Part shown: positions 13,602-20,954 of the stretch, in pieces
Layout of the letters: the number at the start of each line of letters is the position of its first letter
Numbering within the stretch: position 1 is the stretch's first letter
Origin: Clostridiales bacterium
Lineage (GTDB): Bacteria; Bacillota; Clostridia; Peptostreptococcales; JAAYPU01
Assembly: GCA_012519645.1 (NCBI GenBank)
Contig: JAAYPU010000274.1
Span: forward strand, 1 to 21,733
DNA: 21,733 bases
Direction: 5' to 3'
Notes under the pieces: model-generated
Database searches by the model: none
Told to the model about the DNA's origin: nothing
Seen by the model: the letters and a program-made list of their open reading frames with translations, nothing else
Translations under genes and position numbers: made by a program

Positions 13602-15515
13602 TTAGTTCAGCCCCAAAACTTTTCTTTTTTTCAGTATATGGGCTTCAATATTTTCTGCTATTTCCGCAGGATCGTCACCTAATGCAATTTTACCTCCGGT
13701 TAGCTCTTCAACATCCTCAGTTAGTAATTTGACAAGCTGCTTTGCACCGGTGACAAAGGGTGTCGGTGATAGGTGAGTATATGCACCATATGCCACGGCA
13801 AATACACCGTCTATTGTGGCTTTTTGCTCCATCCATTCCGGCGCAGTGACTGCAATAGGTAAATCAGGTATGTCGGCATCCAGATGGTCGGCTATAGCAG
13901 TAACAAGCATGGATATCCTTCCCGTGTCCGTACAGGTTCCAAAGCTTAAAACAGGCGGGATTTTCAACAGGCTGCATACCTCTTTCAATCCTTCTCCTGC
14001 CATGTTGATGGCATCTAAATTGCACAGCCCTGCCACTTCCAAGGCATGATTGCCGCAGCCTGCGGAAACTACAAGGATATCTTTCTTTATCAATTCTTTT
14101 ACCAAATTCACCGTGTTCCAATCCTGGGGACCGTTTCTTAAGGTAGAACAGTTTGCCAATGCAACTACGCCTTTTATTTTACCTGCTGCCAATACCTCTA
14201 CCAGCGGATCCAGTTTATTACCTAAGGCATTTAGTACGGATTCAGTTGAAAATCCGGCAATCGCTTTTTGTATTTTATCCGGAACAACTGCCTTTACCTT
14301 TTCCTTTCTCTTTTTGAAATTATCTATAGCCAAATCAATCAGCCTATCTGCCGTCTCATCTGCTTTGTCAGGATAATAGGGCATCATATGGCTCATACCG
14401 GGTATACCGATAATAGTGCTCACACCTACTAAAGTAACCTGGTATTTTTCCGCATATTGATCTATTGCAGGCGGCGAACAGTTTTCTTCCATTGCCATAA
14501 CATCAACGGTTCCTGTCGCAAGTAAAGGCTCTATGGCAAGCCAGTTACCCATAAGACCGACAAAAACATCATCTGTTTCAAATCTTTGAAGTAATTCCTG
14601 TCCTGTCTCAATGGACCCGACAACACGAAGCCCTTTTGCTCCTGCAGCCTTTGCTTTTTCCTGTATTTCAGGATTCCTTGCTTTTTGTATTGTTGCCGCA
14701 CCGACAAAAGGCTGATGCCCATTGAAAACAATATTAATATATTCCGGGTCCATAATGCCTAAATCTACGTTTACTTCATGAGGTACAGGTGTTCCAAAGA
14801 GTATATCCTGAACCATTTCAAGCCCGATCTGCGCAGTATATATGGTGGATAGCCCTAATCTCAAAGCCTTTTTTGCTAAAGAAACATAATCACCATCCAC
14901 ATTAGTCAAACAGCTTGCCACAGCATTCTGCTCCTCATGGACCACGCCTGAAGGATAAATATTCAATTCCTTCCATACCTGCTTTCGTTTCTTAGGAGCA
15001 AATATATCTACCATGACACTGGGACTGTCCACATCCTTGCCCATTTCATCCTCTAAAAAATCCGCCAATTCCATCGCCATAGCATTAGTATCTTGATTTG
15101 TATTGATTCCAACCTTTTCACACATCCATTTAAGCTTATCGGTATCTTTAATGGTGAATGGCGTTCTGCCTTCAGCTGTAGCTCTTAAGGTGCGAAACGC
15201 CTCAAAAGCATGATGGCTGTAAGTACCGGCGCCCATTATATTCCTTAAAAGCAGATTTCTCATTGCCATGGCATCAGGTCCAATGCCGCAAACGCCCTTG
15301 TCCTGTTCGCCTTTTAAATTGATCCTGCAGGGCCCCTGGGAACATAATTGACAGCTCATACCTTCCAAGCAGAACTTGCATCTGATCTTTTCCTGCTCTT
15401 TCCATCTATCAAAAACATTGGACATGCCATCCTCTCGGATCCTCTTAAGCATTTCTTCAACAGAATCATGATAGCTGACACGTCCTTCTGTTTTTTCTAA
15501 TATGGTTTCACTCAT
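13602..15515 (-). CDS. CooS-family (Ni,Fe-CODH-like) protein lacking one C-cluster cysteine position
   Basis: A 637-residue homologue of anaerobic CO dehydrogenase. Start 15515 is chosen for GGAGG 7 nt upstream; the ATG at 15536 has none. Numbering from this start, and comparing from memory with the C. hydrogenoformans CODH-II layout: B-cluster Cys55, 58, 63 and 76 are present. C-cluster ligands His267, Cys346, Cys456, Cys487 and Cys528 are present, as is the catalytic Lys565. The Cys-Cys pair of VVGICCTGNE, which supplies the ligand Cys295, is replaced: this protein reads VVGSIETGQE with Ile302-Glu303. D-cluster Cys46 is kept but its partner is Ser54, with an extra Cys49. Of the proton-channel histidines only one seems kept. 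No cooC, cooF or acs genes adjoin it. The known relative CooS-V lacks a canonical cysteine, has an Fe/S/O hybrid cluster, and has slow hydroxylamine reductase but no CODH activity, so true CODH activity here is unlikely. Confidence 0.93.
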   Translation of the reverse strand: MSETILEKTEGRVSYHDSVEEMLKRIREDGMSNVFDRWKEQEKIRCKFCLEGMSCQLCSQGPCRINLKGEQDKGVCGIGPDAMAMRNLLLRNIMGAGTYSHHAFEAFRTLRATAEGRTPFTIKDTDKLKWMCEKVGINTNQDTNAMAMELADFLEDEMGKDVDSPSVMVDIFAPKKRKQVWKELNIYPSGVVHEEQNAVASCLTNVDGDYVSLAKKALRLGLSTIYTAQIGLEMVQDILFGTPVPHEVNVDLGIMDPEYINIVFNGHQPFVGAATIQKARNPEIQEKAKAAGAKGLRVVGSIETGQELLQRFETDDVFVGLMGNWLAIEPLLATGTVDVMAMEENCSPPAIDQYAEKYQVTLVGVSTIIGIPGMSHMMPYYPDKADETADRLIDLAIDNFKKRKEKVKAVVPDKIQKAIAGFSTESVLNALGNKLDPLVEVLAAGKIKGVVALANCSTLRNGPQDWNTVNLVKELIKKDILVVSAGCGNHALEVAGLCNLDAINMAGEGLKEVCSLLKIPPVLSFGTCTDTGRISMLVTAIADHLDADIPDLPIAVTAPEWMEQKATIDGVFAVAYGAYTHLSPTPFVTGAKQLVKLLTEDVEELTGGKIALGDDPAEIAENIEAHILKKRKVLGLN

Positions 15516-15596
15516 CTTATTACCTCCAATAATCATATTTATTTGTACTGTTATTATTTATTGGTTCAGGTATTAATATGCAATACACATTAATAA

Positions 15597-15628
15597 TTAA
15601 GGATATTTCAATATCGAAATATCCTTAA
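15597..15628. other. Hairpin with T-run on the plus strand, upstream of cooS
   Basis: A 13-bp perfect stem (TTAAGGATATTTC / GAAATATCCTTAA) with a 6-nt loop. On the plus strand it is followed by CTCTTTTTTTT, an excellent intrinsic terminator shape, but no plus-strand gene lies before it. On the minus strand it sits about 80 nt before the cooS start and may be a second terminator for the preceding gene or a leader structure. Confidence 0.55.
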
Positions 15629-15665
15629 CTCTTTTTTTTACTTTCTCAAATTAATAGGTAAAAAA

Positions 15666-15686
15666 GTGCCGGAAAATCCGACACTC
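15666..15686 (-). terminator. Intrinsic terminator of the metallo-beta-lactamase-fold gene
   Basis: Stem AGTGCCGGA / TCCGACACT with one C-A mismatch and an AAA loop, followed on the minus strand by TTTTTT. It begins about 16 nt past the stop codon. Confidence 0.7.
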
Positions 15687-15701
15687 ATTCTTTACTTATA
15701 G

Positions 15702-16673
15702 TTATTTTTTCTTATAATATACTACCTCTCCCTGCATTCTTTTTTCTGCCTTTCCTATGTATACAAGATGTTCTAAGTGAGACATGGCTTCACCGCATGC
15801 AAACCATTTTTGCTGTGCCGGAAAATCATTCCATGACAAACCTCTCACACTCCATTTCATGCGCCTCGCCGTTTCACTTACGGACATTTCCTTTTCTGAT
15901 ATTATATCCAGTATCTCCTGCAGCCTTTCTTCGTGATGATGCAATAATTCATCTATCCTTCTTCTATGATCCCTTATTATATTACGATGAGCGGTAAACA
16001 GATAGTCTATTTCGTATGCATATACTTTTCTGAGACTATCCATATATACAGATAATATATCCTGTTCAAAGCCCCAAAATGCAATATTGGGAGAAATACT
16101 GTCCAAAATATGGTCTCCGCAGAAAAACAGCTTATGTTTCCTGTCATACAGTCCGATATGTCCCGGGGTATGTCCCGGGGTTTCAATCACTTCTAAATTA
16201 TAATCACCAACAGATATAATGTCGCCTTCTTTTAAAAACTTAAAATCTATTTGCACCTTTTCAGCAAATTTAAATCCGGGAGGATCTTGCAAAATAGCAC
16301 TGTCTCTATAAAGATCATACAAATTTATGTATGTATCAAGCACCTTTTTGTATTCAGTTGACCTCATCATATTAATAAGCTTTCCATCGGTTTCACTGGT
16401 ATAAGCTTGAACCCCTTTATCTGCAAAGCTTTTCACAAGCCCACAATGATCCCCATGAAGATGTGTGATAAATAAATCTGTTTTAGACAAATCAACGGAT
16501 AAATCATTTAAAGCTCCAAAAAGCGATTCTCGGCATTCAGGCAGATTGAAACCTGTATCTATCACTAAATTTCTATCCTCTGACAAAATGATATAACAGT
16601 TTACAGCCTTCAAAATATTTACCGGGAGAGTAACCTCGTGTATATAAATATTCTTGATTATTTCTCTTGCCAT
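15702..16673 (-). CDS. Metallo-beta-lactamase-fold hydrolase with C-terminal helical domain
   Basis: A 323-residue cytoplasmic hydrolase. THLHGDHCG gives His71, His73, Asp75 and His76 of the binuclear metal site. ETPGHTPGHIG and FFCGDHIL (Asp187) complete it, together with a later LFTAHRN histidine. Residues 230-320 form a helical, winged-helix-like tail (RIDELLHHHEERLQEIL, then SEKEMSVSETARRMKW) as in the LACTB2-type/beta_lactamase2 C-terminal region. Substrate unknown; relatives are thioesterases, glyoxalase II-like enzymes or RNases. The start at 16673 has AGGTG 7 nt upstream; a GTG at 16682 overlaps that site. It is transcribed from its own -10 and terminated before cooS. Confidence 0.9.
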   Translation of the reverse strand: MAREIIKNIYIHEVTLPVNILKAVNCYIILSEDRNLVIDTGFNLPECRESLFGALNDLSVDLSKTDLFITHLHGDHCGLVKSFADKGVQAYTSETDGKLINMMRSTEYKKVLDTYINLYDLYRDSAILQDPPGFKFAEKVQIDFKFLKEGDIISVGDYNLEVIETPGHTPGHIGLYDRKHKLFFCGDHILDSISPNIAFWGFEQDILSVYMDSLRKVYAYEIDYLFTAHRNIIRDHRRRIDELLHHHEERLQEILDIISEKEMSVSETARRMKWSVRGLSWNDFPAQQKWFACGEAMSHLEHLVYIGKAEKRMQGEVVYYKKK

Positions 16674-16705
16674 TTTTTTCACCTGCTGTCTATGTATTTC
16701 TTTTC

Positions 16706-16711
16706 ATTATA
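16706..16711 (-). promoter_or_regulatory. -10 element of the metallo-beta-lactamase-fold gene
   Basis: A perfect TATAAT on the minus strand, about 33 nt before the chosen start. No convincing -35 hexamer is seen at 16-18 nt, so confidence is limited. Confidence 0.4.
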
Positions 16712-16743
16712 CCGCACTCGAAAATATTTTTCTATAAAACAAT

Positions 16744-16770
16744 AAAAATCCTTCAATTTGAAGGATTTTT
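16744..16770. terminator. Intrinsic terminator of the PrsA-type gene
   Basis: An 11-bp stem (AAAAATCCTTC / GAAGGATTTTT) with an AATTT loop; on the minus strand the stem ends in Ts followed by ATTGTTTTA. About 25 nt past the stop. Confidence 0.8.
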
Positions 16771-16780
16771 ACAGTTAGCT

Positions 16781-16815
16781 CTTAGTGCTTAGTTATTGGT
16801 TATTAGTCATCAGTG
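16781..16815. repeat. Heptad tract overlapping the 3' end of the PrsA-type gene
   Basis: Five degenerate 7-nt units: CTTAGTG, CTTAGTT, ATTGGTT, ATTAGTC, ATCAGTG. It is the same family as the tracts at 1404, 4578 and 6676, in inverse orientation. The last six residues (LMTNNQ) and the TAA stop of the gene are encoded within it. Confidence 0.55.
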
Positions 16816-17674
16816 TATTCTCAACCTTATATTCATTTCGTTTTTCACTGATCCATGTTTGATACAACGGCTGGATCATACTGTCTATAAGCATGTCTTT
16901 GACTTTTTCTTTACTATCTTCATAGACTGCTTCTTTTGCTTCGATCTTATCTTCGACCTTTATAATATGATAGCCATAATCCGTTACAACTATATCACTT
17001 ATTTCTCCAACCTCTAAAGCAAAAGCCTCGCGTTCAAATTCTACTACCATATCCCCGATAGTGAAATATCCTAAATCTCCGCCGTTGTTCTTATTGCTTT
17101 CATCTATTGAATATTCCTTTGCTAACTCAGCAAAATCTCCTCCTGCCGCCAGCTTTTCTTTTACTTCCTCTGCTTTATCCCTGCTTCCCAATAGAATATG
17201 TCTTGCCTTTATCTGCTCAGGAGTACGAAGAGATGCCTTGTTTTCTTCAAAATATGATTTTATCTCTTCTTCTGTTATTGTTATTTGTGGTTCGAGTAGT
17301 TTCTTGATTTTCAGGGTTGTTATTATTTCATTATTGATATCTTCTTCGGAATAATTGTAATATTGGAGCATTTGTTTAAAAGCAGTTACTCCTCCGTATT
17401 CTTCTGCTATCATTTCCATTCTATTATCGATCTCTTCCTGAGTAATATTTATATTATTTTTCTTTGCTTCCAAATCTACAATTTTTTCTATAATCAATAA
17501 TTCCAGTGAATCCAGACCAGTTTTCTTTACCATTTCATCGTATAATTCATCTTTTGTAATAACCTCTTTTCCTACTCGAGCAACTACATCCCCCGAATTA
17601 CATGCCGCTAAAACAGGAATAACAGCTAACATCATAGCTATTATAAAAACAATATGTTTTTTTTGATTTCTCAT
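16793..17674 (-). CDS. prsA: PrsA/SurA-like peptidyl-prolyl isomerase lipoprotein
   Basis: An extracytoplasmic foldase anchored by lipid. The signal peptide ends at VLAAC, a good lipobox with lipidated Cys25. Residues 28-145 are the helical SurA_N-like chaperone part (VVARVGKEVITKDELYDEMV). Residues of about 150-260 form a parvulin domain: KARHILLGSRDKAEEVKEKLAAGGDFAELAKEYS, GGDLGYFTIGDMVVEFEREAFAL and GYHIIKVED are the classic conserved strands. The length of 293 residues fits PrsA. AAGGAG lies about 10 nt before the ATG. Monocistronic. The C-terminal residues after NEYKVENT come from a heptad repeat, probably harmless because they lie in the disordered tail. Confidence 0.93.
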   Translation of the reverse strand: MRNQKKHIVFIIAMMLAVIPVLAACNSGDVVARVGKEVITKDELYDEMVKKTGLDSLELLIIEKIVDLEAKKNNINITQEEIDNRMEMIAEEYGGVTAFKQMLQYYNYSEEDINNEIITTLKIKKLLEPQITITEEEIKSYFEENKASLRTPEQIKARHILLGSRDKAEEVKEKLAAGGDFAELAKEYSIDESNKNNGGDLGYFTIGDMVVEFEREAFALEVGEISDIVVTDYGYHIIKVEDKIEAKEAVYEDSKEKVKDMLIDSMIQPLYQTWISEKRNEYKVENTLMTNNQ

Positions 17675-17811
17675 TGAATACTATCTCCTTTAGTCCTTTA
17701 TTTCATCTTTAGTAAAACATTTCGGTATTTATTTTACCATATATTCTTTAATTAAACCTTAATTTTTTAATAAATTTAAGAACAAAACTAATATAAATTT
17801 TGTGATCCGCC

Positions 17812-19737
17812 TCAATCTTCATTCAGACTGTCAAAACGTTCCTGCAGCTCCTTTAGATTTTTGAAGCGTCCTTTACGAATATCCTTCTCCAGTTTTCGCT
17901 TTTTAAATGATATGAACAGCTGGTTAAGATCATATCCCTCCGGATACAGGACCTCCCTTCTCTTGTCAAGGGTTACTCTTTTTTCATGTATTTCCTCGTA
18001 TTCTCCGTCTATAAAAACGTTGACTGTATACTCTTTGACTTTATGCTCGAATATTAGCCCATATTTTTTAGTCTCATTTAATAAGACTCTGTCGCCATTA
18101 TTATATATAGTCCTGGTGGACTCAATTGTATTTTCACCTGTGACTGCTTCTACTCTGCTTTTCTTTTTGGAAAACTTGTTTATATTCTTTGCTGTCACCA
18201 TTTCATGGCTTTCGGCAATCTCTTTAGCCCTTTCCAAAATTTTATCGGAAAGTCCCAGATCCTTGGAAATCCAAAAGGCATTACTTTCGCCAGCCACTCC
18301 TATCAAAAGCTTGTACAGAGGTTTTAAGGTTTTCCTGTCGAAATCCATCGATGCATTTAAAAAACCTTCATGCATTTCGCTGTATTCCTTTATTTTGCTG
18401 AAATGCGTGCTTGCCAGGGTAATCGCACCGCGGTTATATATTTCTTCCAATATGGCAATACCCAACGCCTCTCCATCCTTAGGGTCTGTACCTGTTCCTA
18501 TTTCATCGATCAACACTAAAGTTCTTCTTGAAGACTTGTTCACTATATTAATCAGGGACTTCATATGTCCTGAAAATGTAGATAATGATTGGTCTATACT
18601 TTGCAAATCACCAATATCAACAAGTACCTTATTGAACATAGATATGCTGCTGCCTTTTCCGACCGGCGGAAGTATTCCGCTTTGTGTCATAAGTACCAAA
18701 AGTCCTACTGTCTTTAATGTTATCGTTTTGCCGCCGGTATTCGGTCCGGTTATTACCAAGGTCCTGTAGCCGGCTCCGATACTGATATCCAGAGGAACCG
18801 CTTTATTGCCCAGCATGGGATGTCTTGCTTTCTTTAAATCAATTATTTCATCATCCCTTATTACGATTTCATTTCCGCCGATTTCAACAGAATACTTGCC
18901 CTTTGCAAATATAAAATCATACGTTCCAATAATGTGTATAGAATCTCTTATTGTATTGATGTTTTCAAATATCATCTCCGAAAGCATCATCAGTATTCGA
19001 ATGCATTCCTCCTCTTCCTGAGATTTGAGCATTACGATTTCTATTGTTAGATCCTTTATTGAATCGATCTCAATGTATAGAGTTGACCCAGATGATGATG
19101 CTTCAATCACTGTTCCCTGAACAAACTTCCTTGCCGATGATTTAATTGGGATCACATATCTGTCATTTTTTTGGCTATAATAATTTTCCTGAATGTATTT
19201 TGCATTATTTTCGGCGTTTAGAAAATTGTTGAGCTTCTCAATTCGCTTTGAGTGAAGTACTTCTATCTTTTTCCTTATTTTTTCAAGTGCACTGCTCGCC
19301 CTTGAATGTACCATGCACCCATCTATACAATATTCTATTTCATTTTCTATAGCTTCAAAGCTTTCAAGCCCTAAAGAATATGAATATAATTTTGGTGCAA
19401 TAAACTTATATGCTTCTATTGATTTTTTGAGATTCCTTATGCATCTTAAAAAGTCTGCCACTTTAATGAGCTCTTCGGGATAAAGGAACTTTCCTATTTC
19501 GACTTTTTTGATATATGGCGTGATATCATTAATTCCGCCTAAATTTATTCCGGAACCTTCCCTAAGAATAGTCACGGCTTCTTTTACTTCCTCATACTTA
19601 TTCAATATAATTCTCGGGTCAGTATTTGGCATCATTTCATCAACAAATCTTTTTCCCAAATTACTTGATGCATATGTTTTGATTTGCTCTTTTATATCGT
19701 TATAACCTAATATTTTAAGCGTCTTTTCACTGTTCAT
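17812..19737 (-). CDS. MutS2-like ATPase without Smr domain
   Basis: A 641-residue MutS2-family protein. Residues 1-290 are the helical core and clamp region, with QENYYSQKNDRYVIPIKSS and GTVIEASSSGSTLYIE, typical of MutS2. The ATPase has Walker A GPNTGGKT at 331-338, the SIDQSLSTFSGHM signature and Walker B LVLIDEIGTGTDP around 407. A KOW-like segment (NNGDRVLLNETKKYGLIFEHKV) follows, then a charged tail. Standard MutS2 is about 780 residues and ends in an Smr nuclease/RNA-binding domain, which is missing here. It may be a paralogue working in recombination control or ribosome rescue without cleavage. Start 19737 is chosen for GGAGG 9 nt upstream; a 23-residue upstream extension would begin inside a terminator hairpin. 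Confidence 0.92.
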   Translation of the reverse strand: MNSEKTLKILGYNDIKEQIKTYASSNLGKRFVDEMMPNTDPRIILNKYEEVKEAVTILREGSGINLGGINDITPYIKKVEIGKFLYPEELIKVADFLRCIRNLKKSIEAYKFIAPKLYSYSLGLESFEAIENEIEYCIDGCMVHSRASSALEKIRKKIEVLHSKRIEKLNNFLNAENNAKYIQENYYSQKNDRYVIPIKSSARKFVQGTVIEASSSGSTLYIEIDSIKDLTIEIVMLKSQEEEECIRILMMLSEMIFENINTIRDSIHIIGTYDFIFAKGKYSVEIGGNEIVIRDDEIIDLKKARHPMLGNKAVPLDISIGAGYRTLVITGPNTGGKTITLKTVGLLVLMTQSGILPPVGKGSSISMFNKVLVDIGDLQSIDQSLSTFSGHMKSLINIVNKSSRRTLVLIDEIGTGTDPKDGEALGIAILEEIYNRGAITLASTHFSKIKEYSEMHEGFLNASMDFDRKTLKPLYKLLIGVAGESNAFWISKDLGLSDKILERAKEIAESHEMVTAKNINKFSKKKSRVEAVTGENTIESTRTIYNNGDRVLLNETKKYGLIFEHKVKEYTVNVFIDGEYEEIHEKRVTLDKRREVLYPEGYDLNQLFISFKKRKLEKDIRKGRFKNLKELQERFDSLNED

Positions 19738-19784
19738 TTTCTCAATCCTCCAAATTAAGGTAATTCGAACAGTCACTATTTTCA

Positions 19785-19814
19785 TAAAAAAACCGTGATC
19801 GATCAAATCACGGT
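19785..19814 (-). terminator. Intrinsic terminator in the mutS2 leader
   Basis: Stem ACCGTGAT / ATCACGGT around a 7-nt loop, followed on the minus strand by seven Ts (19785-19791). It lies about 50 nt before the mutS2 start codon and about 300 nt after a near-consensus promoter. Confidence 0.75.
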
Positions 19815-20124
19815 AAAACTCTAAAGATTTATATAGATAGTAAAGCTTATACTATATTGTCAAATTGAATGTAGCTTAATGAATTATAAATATAACAATC
19901 TATAAGGTTTAGAATTAATGGTGACCGTTCGTTAATCAAATAGTATTTTCCATGGCTCAATACAGCATTAAATAAAGCTTTATAAAGAAAAGCTTAAATA
20001 AAGTACATACACTATAAAATAATACTGCTATGAACTTCCTTATTCATTTACTATGATTTACGAAACCACACTCACCAAAATTCCTCCATTTTGCTATTCA
20101 TTTCAATAGCCGATTTTCTCTTAA
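19815..20124 (-). ncRNA. Candidate leader RNA or small RNA upstream of mutS2
   Basis: The gap 19738-20345 has no protein gene. A promoter at 20125-20153 and the terminator at 19785-19814 bracket about 310 nt. Seen inside: hairpin GCTATT..AATAGC near the 5' end; GGAGG, 7 nt, then a 5-codon frame GTG..TAA (20058-20075); the AAGCTTT..AAAGCTT hairpin; and ATAGTA..TACTAT near the 3' end. It matches no riboswitch, T-box, 6S or tmRNA consensus that I can recall. It is either an attenuated leader for mutS2 or an independent RNA. Confidence 0.4.
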
Positions 20125-20153
20125 AATATATTACATTAAAAGTTGTTTGTCAA
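20125..20153 (-). promoter_or_regulatory. Strong sigma-A promoter of the mutS2 leader
   Basis: Minus strand perfect TTGACA (20148-20153), a 17-nt spacer and TATATT (20125-20130, 5 of 6). It adjoins the REP-like element that starts at 20160. Confidence 0.7.
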
Positions 20154-20159
20154 CGGCAC

Positions 20160-20264
20160 AAAACAACAGGGACGGTACTTTTTGTTTACTTTTTATTTAA
20201 AAATTTACATGATTATCACGGAGTGATACACAAGGTAAACAAAAAGTACCGTCCCTGTTGTTTT
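20160..20264. repeat. REP-like palindromic element 1
   Basis: Perfect 30-bp inverted arms at 20160-20189 and 20235-20264, built around CAGGGACGGTACTTTTTG, enclosing a 45-nt centre. GGGACGGT..ACCGTCCC repeats of this type are common in Firmicutes and other genomes, and are reported near IS200-like (Y1) transposases; that association is from memory. A related element lies at 21605-21705. Confidence 0.9.
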
Positions 20265-20324
20265 ATATGATTATCACGGAGTGATACACAAGGTAAACAA
20301 AAAGTACCGTCCCTGTTGTTTTAT
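20209..20324. repeat. Perfect 58-bp tandem duplication
   Basis: 20209-20266 and 20267-20324 are identical. Each unit contains ATCACGGAGTGAT and one right arm (GTAAAC..TTGTTTT) of element 1, so the left arm at 20160-20189 can pair with either right arm (20235-20264 or 20293-20322). Confidence 0.95.
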
Positions 20325-20345
20325 AAAAATATTTATATCTTTAAG

Positions 20346-20816
20346 CTATGGTAATTCTTTTATTATTATATTTTGATAATGTGGTGGCAGTATATGACTT
20401 TCAATGTGCTCAAACTTCTCTACTTTAACCCCTTTTAAATCTATTTTGAAAGTGATTCTATCACGACCCACACTCAAATGCGGGCCAACATAGGGGTGAA
20501 TCTCTAATTCTACTATATATGAATAATTAAGCTCAGGGACCATCTTTTTAATACTTATAAAATTATAAGAGTATGGTGCTTCATTTGGAAGGAGTGTCAT
20601 GTAATCATCATAATAATTACCTACCGCCTCCTCAACATATGGATAAAGCATTGTAATAAACAAGTTATAATATACTTGACTGTCTAACCCAATACTATTA
20701 TTTTGGTTATTATTTGAAGTAATATGTACTTTAATATTATTGTATGATACCAAAGATATGATCAAAACTAGCAGTAATATCCCCATTATCGAAGCAAATA
20801 TGATTCTTTTTCTCAT
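20346..20816 (-). CDS. DUF3888-like exported protein
   Basis: A 156-residue protein with an N-terminal hydrophobic segment (IIFASIMGILLLVLIISLVSY) serving as an uncleaved anchor or signal. The exported part contains SQVYYNLFITMLYPYVEEAVGNYYDDY and then VELEIHPYVGPHLSVGRDRITFKI and VEKFEHIESHILPPHY, which match my recollection of the DUF3888 family in Bacillus and clostridia. Its function is unknown. GAGGTGA precedes the ATG. No Cys is present, so it is not a lipoprotein. It lies between two copies of the REP-like palindrome. No clear own terminator is seen except element 1 itself. Confidence 0.75.
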   Translation of the reverse strand: MRKRIIFASIMGILLLVLIISLVSYNNIKVHITSNNNQNNSIGLDSQVYYNLFITMLYPYVEEAVGNYYDDYMTLLPNEAPYSYNFISIKKMVPELNYSYIVELEIHPYVGPHLSVGRDRITFKIDLKGVKVEKFEHIESHILPPHYQNIIIKELP

Positions 20817-20907
20817 AAAATTTTCACCTCAATATAATCTACTATCCTTTTGCTCCGAATAGGCTATTAATTAGTAATTTTTTTGATTGTCCACTTCATA
20901 AAAAAGA

Positions 20908-20943
20908 CAAAGACCACATAAAAGTCGTTTTATATGGTCTTTG
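20908..20943 (-). terminator. Intrinsic terminator of the last gene
   Basis: 16-nt arms (CAAAGACCACATAAAA / TTTTATATGGTCTTTG, one mismatch) with a GTCG loop, followed on the minus strand by TCTTTTTT. Immediately downstream of the stop at 20955. Confidence 0.85.
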
Positions 20944-20954
20944 CTTTTTACCTG

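Noticed and set aside
13816..14376. Plus-strand open frames across cooS (77 and 108 codons)
   Set aside because: Antisense shadows of cooS; no Shine-Dalgarno sequence and no family resemblance.
13602..15515. Plain annotation as a functional CO dehydrogenase
   Set aside because: One C-cluster cysteine position is substituted and the D-cluster motif is altered, so CO activity should not be assumed.
17861..18769. A 302-codon plus-strand open frame
   Set aside because: It is fully antisense to the well-supported MutS2-like gene, has no ribosome binding site and reads as a low-complexity translation.
20209..20324. Two identical repeats, considered as a CRISPR array
   Set aside because: The copies are directly adjacent, with no spacers, and contain transposon-type palindrome arms.
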